The notes below the pieces were generated by a model that saw only the letters and a program-made list of their open reading frames with translations, was not told where the DNA came from and searched no databases. A program made the translations under genes and the position numbers. Shown piece by piece: positions 25,290 to 35,687 of a stretch of 64,000 nt of DNA (its first letter is position 1; each line of letters opens with the position of its first letter). The stretch covers positions 15,096,816 through 15,160,815 of the forward strand of contig OU015539.1 in the NCBI GenBank assembly GCA_907165065.1. Reading direction: 5' to 3'. Source of the DNA: Caprimulgus europaeus (Eukaryota; Chordata; Aves; Caprimulgiformes; Caprimulgidae).

Positions 25290-25717
25290 GAATAAGCAAA
25301 TGAGTGACACCCAGTGCCATTGCTCACCACCCACTGACCAAGCCTAGCCCGTTCCCAGATAACGATCCCAGAGGAGCGACAATCCTAAACAGCAAGAGCC
25401 CAAGCGAAAGTGAGGGAGAGCAAGAGAGGAAGAGCCCCTCGTTAATATCCTGCCCGTGGTGTTACATGATATGGAATATCCCCTTGGCAGAGCCAAATGC
25501 CAATTTAGCTTACTAATTTAACTATTCCTCACCTCCCCTAGATCTTGCACTTGTAGACCAACAAAACACGGAGTCCTACAACTTCCAGAGACAAAATTCA
25601 AACACTGGTATGTTATCAGTGTTTTTCTCATAACAAATCCCCTGCTGAAACCGAAACACAGCGTTGTTCTAGCTACTAAAAAGAAACCAAGATCTGGATC
25701 AGCTAAAAACCAGGAGA
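25025..25717 (-). mobile_element. avian ERVL-like solo LTR with expanded ATT repeat
   Basis: Seen, reading the - strand from 25717 leftwards: an opening with TCCTGGTTTTTAGCTGATCC, then TTTCTTTTTAGTAGCTAG, ACACTGATAACATACCAG, GATATTCCATATCATGTAAC, a GC-richer block with GTGGTGAGCAATGGCACT, the long (ATT)n tract, ATTAAA at 25152-25157 as a likely poly(A) signal, and a close at about 25025 with AGTGAAACCACCACA reduced by a few bases. The order matches the + strand fragment at 4185-4436 over the U3 half. Known (from memory): this bird LTR family naturally carries a short ATTATTATTATC tract between GAGCAATTGCAT and the poly(A) signal. Inferred: a solo LTR, because no internal retroviral sequence flanks it on either side. 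The usual terminal TG...CA is altered at the right end (GA in place of CA), and I see no clear target-site duplication. The TATA region is degraded. An open frame of tyrosines across the tract is an artefact. Confidence 0.9.
25181..25289. repeat. compound (TGA)6-(TAA)30 microsatellite inside LTR
   Basis: Six TGA units (25181-25198) run straight into about thirty TAA units (to 25289) with no visible interruption. The tract lies where the host LTR family has a short ATT/ATC repeat, so it grew from a sequence carried in by the retroelement. The uninterrupted core suggests recent expansion and likely length polymorphism. Confidence 0.97.
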
Positions 25718-27406
25718 TATACCCATTTTTAAAAGTGAAGAAGAATTATTTATCACTGGAATCACAGCTATATGCACGAAGTAGCAGTGTGACCTGATAA
25801 GCTATGATATATTTTGTTCCTCTGCATTTGTTCCAAGCCAGGCTACTCTTTGCTAGATGCTTCGACCGCGGACGTGCCCTTTTCTATCCTTTTAGTTACA
25901 CAAGCAGGAGTTTCTATTTCCTTGTTTATCCTCAATGAAAGGGTGAGCAGTCAAGTCAAGCATTGGGCAATGCAGCAGATGTGCACAAAGCACCCATCTG
26001 ACAATGGCCAGGGTTCCCACTGAGACTTTTGAGCAGAGAATAATTGTACTTTCTTTTGGCATGAACCAGGGGTACAAAATCACATTTACGTGTGCAAGCC
26101 TTTGCCCTCTCAACATGTGCTCTCAGCTGAGTTAGAGTAGCTGGTGAAGGTCAGTTTGATTTTCGGTCCTAAAAGCAAAGAGTGATGGTAGGAATGTGGC
26201 AGAGAGTAACATTTTAAAATTTAGTATTTCCTCTCCCTCCAACCACACTTGGGTTTTCTTATTAGGGTTCACAGGAAAAAATCTTTTAGAAATATCACTC
26301 AATAATAAACAAGCTCAGGTTTTTCAAAATGCAGAAAGGAAAAAAAGAGTGATATTGTACAGACTTGCATTTTTTTAATACTTTCATTAAAAAAAAATCT
26401 CAATTGACATAAAAGTTCAATATTTATAGTTTCAGGCTATGTGCTGTTCTCATATAATGACCCCTCCTGTGTTTTGGTTTTTTCTGATGTTATTTCCCTT
26501 ACTGGATCTTAATTCTTTCTAAGCGTAAAGGACTCAATCTAATCATCCATCCGTTACCTTGACTGCCCTCTTCTCTTTTCCATTTCCCCACACCTTGATC
26601 TACCTTTTTTGTCCTTATCTCCTTTTCCCAACCTCTGAATCTTCTACTGCCCCTTCCCATTTGGGCTTCCAGTTCTTGCAGTACTTCACTTTTTTCCCAT
26701 CCATTAGCAGCACAATAAATTTTACCTGCATATCACCTTTTAAAATGGAACATAAAGAACATTTGGATTTGCTACATTCTGGATGAGAATGAAGCTGCAA
26801 ACCAAGAACTGGAAATAAAAAACATTGTGCAGACAACCACACACACCACACTCTGGAAATAACAATTATGAACATGTTTATTACACAGCAAAGAGTCCAT
26901 CCTTTGAGATAAATGTGTGTGTTTAGTTCATGGCTGAATAGCTACAGATTTGACAGCAGTACTCAGCCAGAAACAAAGTGAAATTTGGGTGATTAAATTC
27001 TCCAATACCTAGTGTAAGACTAGGTCACTTACCTCAAAATTAATAGCAAGAAACAAGCATCTTTTCATACCTTTGTAAAGACACAAAGCTTCTGACTTCC
27101 AACTGTATGCTTAATTTTCATGGCATTTTGATTTCTGACAGATATCATTTTGAGAAGACAGTAGCAGATATCCATCAGACTCCCAGCTTTTTTCATGGGC
27201 AAAACCAGATCACATATGATCTTAACAAAACAGAAATCCATAGAGTGCTTATAGGTTCACACAACCCACCAAACCCAAGACAGAGGAAATGGATATATTT
27301 CTTGATTGAAAAGTAGATGAGAAGACCAATTATAGTGAAACCACTTGACTATCCAGCTTCTCTGCCCTCCACACAAACTTCTTAGAAGGACACAAACTAG
27401 ACAGCC
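25718..27406. other. gene-free unique sequence
   Basis: Nothing coding is recognisable. Open frames are at most about 86 codons and overlap antisense. A pyrimidine-rich stretch at about 26560-26700 gives one frame rich in S, F and P and has no other signal. Confidence 0.65.
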
Positions 27407-27717
27407 CTACAAGAAAGCTGGGAGGGACTTTTTACAAAGGCAGGTAGTGATAGAACCGTGGAAATGGCTTTAAACTGGAAGAGGGGAGGTTTAGATTAGC
27501 TATTAAGAAGAAATTCTTTGGTGTGAGGGTGGTGAGACACTGGCCCAGGTTGCCCAGAGAAGCTGTGGCTGCTCCTCCCTGGAAGTGTTCTCAGCCAGGT
27601 TGGATGAGGCTTTGAGCAACCTGGTCTAGTGAAAGGTGTCCCTGCTGCTGGCAAGGGGGTTGGGACTGGATCATCTTCAAAGTCCCTCCCAACCCAAACC
27701 ATTCTATGATTTTATGA
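27407..27717 (+). mobile_element. CR1 LINE 3' end, sense, well preserved
   Basis: Seen: CTACAAGAAAGCTGGGAGGG, ACTTTTTACAAAGGCAGGTA, ATGGCTTTAAACTGGAAGAG, GGTGGTGAGACACTGGCCCA, GGTTGCCCAGAGAAGCTGTG, GGTCTAGTGAAAGGTGTCCC, then CCCTCCCAACCCAAACCATT and the terminal ATTCTATGATTTTATGA. Known: CR1 elements end in a short tandem of ATTCTATG-type units and have no poly(A) tail. Inferred: a 5'-truncated copy of about 311 bp on the + strand. It is close in wording to the antisense copy at 45001-45250 and, judging by how well the landmarks are kept, younger than the copies at 9.9 and 12.8 kb. No open reading frame of the LINE remains. Confidence 0.96.
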
Positions 27718-28571
27718 CCAATCTACTGATCTTCTGTCCTAGTGAATCATGCTGAACCTTTTAATAACAGGATTTTGCCTCAGCTCACTCCTAAATTGAT
27801 GGCACTTCATCCAGCCTAACACTTCCACCTGCACAAGATCCTTCCCTTGTTCTCCCTCAGAGTAACACGCTACCCTATACTACTCCCACCTACTTCTTTG
27901 CTCTGTTGTTAACACTGGAAATCCACCTGCACAAATGCAACCAGTGCTCAGTGAGATGTGCAGCACCACCACTTCATTTCCACTGACCTCTAACAGAAAC
28001 TGCAACTATTCAAGCTCACTTGAAGAGGATGTGACGTGCAGAGACATTGAAACAATTAAGCAAGTGTTCAGAGTTACACCCCAAACAAAGCAAGTTTTGT
28101 GGCAGCTTGGCTTTAGCTTTTTAGATTTTATTTTAAGATAGAGCTCTCTGGCTCTAGACATGATCACACCAATATCTGTCAGGACAGTTGTTCTGAAGTC
28201 AAGGAGCATTGACTGTGTGTCCACTGCTCTCAGGTCACCCAGTGCTGGCCATCCAATGAGAGTGGTAGTTTAAGGGTTAAGCAGCAGAGGGGACAGAACA
28301 ACCTCTCAATTTCTGAGCCAAACCAGAGCTGCCCACATGGACTGAAGCCTGGCCAGCATCACAAGCATGTGATTGTTTCCCACCAGAAGGTGGGAGATCC
28401 CCCTTCATCCCCCATCATTCTCCAAGCTCTTGCCAGGTACAAAGGCAGTAAACGGTACCTTGCTGGGCTGGTAGGGCTGGAACCGACCCACTGCAGCTGC
28501 TCCTCCAGTGTCAGACCTCATGGACCTCAAAATTAACTGAACATCCCCCCAAACAACCTCTTGCCAAACCT

Positions 28572-28600
28572 GTAATTTGCCAAGTGCAAATTACTTGGCA
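28572..28600. repeat. overlapping, mutually exclusive inverted repeats
   Basis: GTAATTTGC (28572-28580) pairs with GCAAATTAC (28586-28594) around a 5-base loop. TGCCAAGT (28578-28585) pairs with ACTTGGCA (28593-28600) around a 7-base loop. The arms overlap, so only one hairpin can form at a time. Both are perfect. No gene context is visible. Confidence 0.85.
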
Positions 28601-31600
28601 TTTCCAAGTCTAGGCACGATATTTTAGTCTCATCTGGAAAAGCAGGGGCAGAAACAACAGGCAGACAAACATGTTAATAAATGATCAGTCACATAATTGG
28701 GGACTGTGGGGAAGGAGATAGATCAGCCAGAGCCCAACTGCACAGAATAACGTGTCCTCATGAACAGTTCAGAAGATCTGAGGCAGATTCATATGGGTAA
28801 ATGCACCCTTGTATCCGTAAGATGCTTTAAGAGGGAAAGAGCCGTGCGCTCAGAGAGCCAGACAAAAAGACAGCAGCAACCATCAAAACTCTCACTTCCT
28901 GCAATGCTTCTGGCGATTTCTGTGCTGGGACAAAAATTGCCAAGCAGGCTGTTATGAAGCTGGTACATTTATAAACTCAGGCAAGGAATGAAAAAGCTCA
29001 AATGCGAGTTAGATACACCATGTATTTAAGAAAAAAAACAACTCACAAAGGCAGGGAAACGAAAGCTGATGGAAGCTGAACTGAAGTTGAATTAAGAGTG
29101 AACTCAAAGCTTCACAGCATGGGATGGTTTATTAGCAGCCTGAAGACAAAGGCCACAAAGCAGTTTTACTCCCTTAGAGAGAGGAGCCCTATTATGGAGC
29201 CTTTCAACTCCCCAAGAATTGCCTTTTAACTCTCCCTCCACAGTAGGACAAACAGGGGAAAGAAATTAGTCTTGGATGATGTTAGCTGTTTTGTAACTTG
29301 TAGTGCTAGTCTCGCTGGAGCTCTTCTGACTCCTGTCAGATTTATCCTCTTGACATTCAAAATGGATTAACCTAAGGTATCTTTTTTTATAAATAAAAAC
29401 CAAACCAAAACAGAACCCACAGCATTTTCTCCCTCCAAAAATATGAGGATTAGTTAGATGGCCAGATGATATTTCCTGGATTTAGTAATAATTTTGCCCT
29501 GACTGTAGTGCTACTATTAAAGGAAATGCTCTATGCTAACACAGAATCTGTCACATCAACTACATCATGCTGTCACCTACCTACAGTGTAAAAACATAAA
29601 ACCACCCCAAAACTCCCTGTGCTTTCAGAGATCTCTAAGTCATTGAGCTTTAAACAGTCTGTAGCAAACCCCATTCCATACATCAGTATATCCCACTCAG
29701 TTTAAATTCGTACATTCTTACCAAGAAGAGAAAAAGCTACTATTTTTCAAAGCATTTCAGAAGAACTCAGAGAAATTACTCAATCTCATTCTATCCAGTG
29801 CTGCTTACTTTAGAGAATTCTCTTTAGATGTGCCCAAATCCTGTCTTCCTGAAAACATCTCAGCATTAGGTCTTTCGCTCTAGTGACTAACATATAGCTA
29901 AGGAGAAATTAGCCTCAGAATTTAGCCCACACTGTATGGAAAAATACATTTATTGTTGTGGAAAATAAAGCTGCATGCTAGAGGAAAAAGAAAATCCACA
30001 TGACTTATGGTTGACTCAGCTGCAACATAATGATCACATAAAGACATTGAATCTGCTCTCACAGGACAAATTTCATGATCTTGTGTCGCTGCAATGCCCC
30101 ACATGAGGTGCCACACTGCTTTAGGAATATTTTCCATAAAATATTCCTAAATGTCTCTAAATAGCATAACACATCTTTCATCTGTAGGGCACCAACTAAA
30201 CATCTCAAAACAACTAGCTTTTTTGCATTGTCATGATAGATTCTCATTGGGCTGATATGCTGAAAAAAATAATGTGCCACTGTGCAAAGCCTTCAGAGAC
30301 AGGACTGTCTGATCAGCTTTCCAACTGCTACCACGCTCCTGTTTTTACAGCATGCCCAGCACCACAGCATCTGCAAAAGGTAACTGTGAAAATGGTCAGT
30401 GTGGATTTTTCCATGTGACTAGCAACTATTGGATTCACATAACAAAAACCACTGCACAATGCCCTAAATATCTAAGGTGTCAAGATAAGTTCTACCAAGA
30501 CAACAGTAACTTTCTTATTCAGAAAATAAGATTAAACATTTAAGTGCTGAGAAAATATACAGTGGATTAATATTTTAACAAGAAACACCCAGTATTTCAA
30601 ACATCTCAATTTGATGTGTCTGTTGCAAGAGACATTCTGAATCACTCTGCTTTCAGCTATAAAAAGGTGGTCTAGTCCAAGAATCTTGTCAGTAGGCTTA
30701 GAAGAAGGCTTGACAAAGAACAGAAATAGAAACAGCACAGAAAAATGTGAATGAGGGGAGAATGGAGAAAAACTTGCACTGGCAAGTGTTGTTTCATATT
30801 TAAGTGATATTGTGCAAAAGGAGAGCTAAACTGAACTTGTCATCACAACTATGCATACAAAAATAGTATGAATAAGCATACTAATAAATAATTATTGCAC
30901 ACTCACTGTAAATAAAAGCTTACTGTGGTTTTTACACAAATGTAAGTGCACCCCTATATACACCCATACACAGAGATGACAGACAGTGCAACGGGTCTGT
31001 CGCTCAGGGAACACCTCCTTAGAGATTGAGATGCTGCTTTCTGAACCTCCAAAGCACTTGTTGCAACTGTCTTGAACCTGTGGGGATTTTGGTCAAGAAT
31101 ACACACTAGCAAGGACTCCTCCAGGATTTTGGCATGGTAGGATGAAGAGGTTGAACAAGTCCCGTGCCAAAGTCCATGGGAGCATTTAGGACTCCCTCAC
31201 CTTTTGGGTTTTGCTAGCAGGACATGGAATTTGTTTTCCAACAGCATCTCCTCTCAGTGTCTGATTTGCTTTCCCAACAATGCATCTGTTTGTGCAGTTA
31301 TATTCCAGCAACCCCACAAAATAACAAGCATCAGTTTTGCTGATCTGAAGCCCTGCTTACACCAGCCTCAAGATTCACACTTATAAAGTCCTGTTCAAGT
31401 CTGACACTCACAGTTCACCCCAGCATTTATATATGACTTTGCTGAAACTTTTTCACATGCATCCATACTGTTATTTCAAAGCCCACAGAATAATCTTTGT
31501 AACAATCTCTGCTGAGCAACTGAGCACCTACTTCATGTTTTGATCAGGATTCATTACACAGATGTGTAGGAAAACACTGAAAAATGCACTGTTCATTTGG

Positions 31601-31880
31601 TCATGTACAAAAACACCCTTCAAATCATCTGAGTGAGGAGTGGAGAGTTTTTAAACTGGATTTCATTTCTTAAAATGTGGGGTCTTCCATTTTTATGACT
31701 TACTATAATTGCTTCTCTCTTCAAACTGGTGATTTTGTCTAGTAATGTAGCAGTGGAACCGATCAGTTAAATGAAGCATGAACTGCAGCCTGCAGAGAGC
31801 TGGATTAAAAACTGCTGAGTTTTCAACATGATCTTTAATCAGAAAGGGTTTCATTTAGAGGCAAGAAAATGTAAAACATA

Positions 31881-31911
31881 GGGGGCAGGGAGAAAAGGGG
31901 TAGGGATGGGG
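31881..31911 (+). other. G-quadruplex candidate
   Basis: Five G tracts of three or more lie in 31 bases: 31881-31885, 31888-31890, 31897-31900, 31903-31905 and 31908-31911. The loops are CA, AGAAAA, TA and AT, all within the usual limit of seven. This meets the standard sequence rule for an intramolecular G-quadruplex. No promoter or exon is recognisable beside it. Confidence 0.75.
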
Positions 31912-34900
31912 TAATAGTGGGATTTTTTTTTTAAAAAAAGCAATATGTTTTAATTTTTATATAATATATAAACCCACAGTACCACAATTTATAAACACTG
32001 ACTTCCATTAACAACGATTAAAGACTACAGTCATGGTTTAATTCTGGCTTTTTATATGTTCATACTGCAACTTGTCACACAGGCTGCCCACAAGACTTAT
32101 GCAAGAAAAATCACTTAACAGCAGTAGTGGCCTTAGCCTGTTTTCCCCCGTTCTAGCTGTAGTCATCACTCATATTCACAGGCAACCCCAAGATGCTAAA
32201 CTCACAATGTGGAATCTAAGTTTTGTGTTGCCCTGGAATGAATAACCTTAAAGGATCAGGAGGCATCTGTAAACTGTGCTTTTGTGCGGATGAATAAAGT
32301 CCATTTCTCAACTAGCTGGCAGAGTGAAAAGAATGGGACAAGGAATGAAATGAAGTCTAAAATAAAAAGAGAGAGGAAACGTCACGTTGCTTGCCCGCAA
32401 GTGCTGCCAAACGGACGTACTTGGAGAGCAACCCATTTCCCAGTTAATGCTGAGGCCGTTTTCACTACTCCTGAGCTCCTTTTTCTTTTTGTTAATCCTG
32501 TGCCTTGCAAGGTTCATTAACCCTGTTTACACAGAAAGATTGGGTCAATCTGACATGCTAACAAAATGCACATATATTTGCACATACACATATGTACTTC
32601 AGTTTCTTTTTAACAAACTTTCCAATTACAACAAAACAAAACAGGAAGGTATGTGAGTTTTCTCCCCACTTCTTATATTAAAAAAACCCCAAATGTGGCA
32701 CTTACTTTTACAGAGAGAACTAAGTAAGAAGTGTGAACCCACAAGAAACTTCACTGATGCTTGGTCCTTTCCCTCTCTAAGGTGTTAGAGGAGCAGCACG
32801 TTACTCCAACAGAATGGCAGCTACAGATGGACCCGAACACAACCTCATCCACAGGGACCTTGGAACACAATGTTAAATCCAAAGACCAGTGCAACCCCAA
32901 AGCAAACACTGAACTGCAATTTGCTGGTTTACCTGGGGCTGAAAAGGGATGCTGCAGCAACTTTCAACTCTTGAATCGTCTCTCATTCAGGATTGGTGTC
33001 TGGGCTAATGCAAAGCAAAGTTTTGAACACCTCTGATTTAATATGAATATGTGAAAGCCTGAGACTACCTCAAACAAAATCCTGACATGGGCCTTAACAG
33101 AGATTTTTCCCTCATGGGCTATAGTAAATCAGATGGAATCCTGTTTATTATAAGGGCACTTGTGGGTGCTTTCCATTGAGTCTGGAGCAGCACGGACACG
33201 TTATGAGAACTGTCCACAAACAGAAAGGGATGCAGCCCAAATCTAAACAAACTTCAAAACTGCAGATCTTAATACTTCTGGCTTGAGAGAGGATGAAAGC
33301 TCAGAGGCCTGACTCTCAGGAAACACCATGGGATATAAAGCAGTTCCCCAGGCAGAGAAACACCTTTTCCTAGAAGGTAAAAAGGTAGCACTGCCTTTTC
33401 ACTTTAAAAACAGAACTTTTTTTTTTTTTCCTTTTCTTTTCCTGATAGAATTGTCCTGTTTTTTTGCAGAGACTGGAAGCAACTTGATCAATAGATCCAT
33501 CAGCATGTCTGTGGCACCATATAAGCCTGTCTGGCAACACCCAAAAACCAGGCTCCAGCAGAACTATTGTGATCAATATGCATCTGACAGAGGTATAAAT
33601 GAGAGACTCCTAACACAAGCCTGTTGGCTTTGTTAACCAGAAGTCCAGTTTTATGAGATTTGCAGGCTCCTTCATGTGGGGAAATGAAGTTATGATTTTA
33701 AAAGAAGCCAAAGCCTGTTGAACAAGAGGGTGGTAGAGGTACCACGGCCCAATGCTGCACACACAGAGTGTCCCATGAAAAATAGCATGTGTCTTTTTGG
33801 AAGTCCCTTCCCACTGCTGATTCAATAGTTCATGGTTATACAATAATATATAGAACTGTGCCTGAAATTAGCACAGCAACATCCTTCCTGTTAACTCATC
33901 AAGTCTCTTACCCTGAGTTACCTCAGCCTACTAGGAAGTCTGTTGGTAGTCTGCAAAAAGGTATGTGGAGAATCGACAGAAATCCCATTTATGACTTTGC
34001 AATAACACTGTCTGTATGTCTTGAACTTGCCAAAGTTCACTGGAGTTTATAGAAGGAAAACTGCAGGCAAATTCTGCTCAGCCTGCTGCATTATGATAAA
34101 GAGGGAAAAGAACAGGAGAGCGATAGGCACATCAGGTACAATTCTGCTCCACATTAGCCTTGGTGTAATGGAGTCAGTTATGATCTCATGGCAGGGTAAT
34201 TCTTTAACGTTGGTGTTTTGGAGAAAGGCTCACATTGATGGCTGGTTTGGCTGCCTTTAGTTAAGAATGTGATTAATGTGAGTGGGAGAAAACAACGCAG
34301 CAAAATCTACATTTTTGTGTGCACACAGAAAATAGATATTTGTATGCCAGAGAAAGAAACCAAAAAATAGAGCATACATCTTTTTTTTTTACTCACACTC
34401 TAAGGAAATTTGCTAGAGGAAGCCATAGCTTATCCCAACAGCACCATCATCATTCATACAACACTAGGTCCACACCAAGTATCCATGTGCCACACGCATT
34501 CGGTGCCTGTTTAAACATCTCTCTCAAATCAGCTGTGCACATTTTTGTCACTGCTCTGAATTAACAATGGCATACCAAGCTGGATATTTACACCTGTGAA
34601 CACAAAAATAACTTTGACCCAGGATGGTTTTTTTCTTTTAAACATAACATAGCCTGAACTTACCAATTACTACAGCACACCTTTCCTTCTTGACTGAAAA
34701 CCTCTTCATAGAGAAATTCTGAGTATTTCGTTATTGAGGCTCATTCATTTCTAATAAGAACAGATAATTCTGATGGTTTCTCAAAACATGTGTTTTAAAT
34801 TCTGAATCTTCTTATGTAACCTGTTTTCAAGGCAATAACACAACTCTTCAGGTAGCCAAGCTGAACATAGTGTCCTTTGAGCTTACACAGATTTCCACTG

Positions 34901-35478
34901 GTAACTTACACACGTGAACTGGATAAATACATGAAGACACAGTTTGTACAATGTAAGTGCTGAGTTTCACTGGCTGAAACTCCTGACTGTAATGCCTTTC
35001 CATCTGCCTATTTAGAACAGGGGAAAAATCCCCTCATTACAAAAAACCAAGCTTTCACTGTAAGGCAAATAGCATCATTTACAATATTATTCTGTCACTT
35101 ATGAAACGTAGAATTTATTGTCTTAATTTTTAAATACAACCAGATGCAGAACTGATAGGCAAAAAACCTTAAAGCAATAATTATCTCTCTCAAGCCACTT
35201 TCTCAGTAAAGATACTCTAGAACTGTTCAAACTAGTCTCTTTGTTTGTTGTACTGAAAATTCCTATTTTGCTGTACATTTTTCTCGTTTTGCATCATATT
35301 ACCTAAAAAAAAATAAAAAATACCCCTTATCTAGCCTACAGCTTCCAAGAGCAGCTGTGACTTAAATGTTTTTTTCAAAGCAATACTTTTGATAAAAATA
35401 TTTAGATTGTCCCTTAATGACACAGGAAACTAAGTCATGTTTTCAGAAATGACTTAAGAACTTGCTAGATTAAAGGAC

Positions 35479-35687
35479 TGTCTACACATGGAATTATTTA
35501 GTAATGACTGCTCAAGAACAGCTATTCCTGAATAACTCCATGTGTAGACACACTTCTTCCAGAATCAGGTTGCCTTATTTCTGTTTAATTTAGCCCATCA
35601 AAGTGCGTTAAGCTAAACAGAAACAAGAGTGTCAGCACATGGAGTTATTCAAGAATTGCTGTTCCTAAATAACTCCAGGTGTAGACA
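35479..35687. mobile_element. MITE-like double-hairpin palindromic element
   Basis: Seen: TGTCTACACATGGA at 35479-35492 is the exact inverse of TCCATGTGTAGACA at 35537-35550, and pairing continues to the centre at 35514/35515, giving two 36-base arms with about 29 Watson-Crick pairs. A second palindrome spans 35631-35686, with GTCAGCACATGGAGTTATT against AATAACTCCAGGTGTAGAC. A third inverted pair lies between them: CTGTTTAATTTAG (35581-35593) against CTAAACAG (35613-35620). The outer ends are TGTCTACAC and GTGTAGACA. Known: short nonautonomous DNA transposons often have such terminal inverted repeats, and old ones occur in reptile and bird genomes. Inferred: a fossil MITE or a composite of two. 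I cannot name the superfamily, and no target-site duplication is clear. The first hairpin also has the size of a microRNA precursor. Confidence 0.7.

Larger units (their letters stand above)
27718..35478. other. gene-free unique sequence
   Basis: No exon is recognisable. Open frames stay at or below about 103 codons. It holds overlapping alternative hairpins at 28572-28600 and a G-quadruplex candidate at 31881-31911, each listed separately. T-rich runs at 33418-33431 and 34381-34390 are simple low complexity. Confidence 0.65.

Noticed and set aside
25143..25334. Open frame with a long tyrosine run
   Set aside because: It is a translation of the (TAA)n microsatellite inside an LTR.
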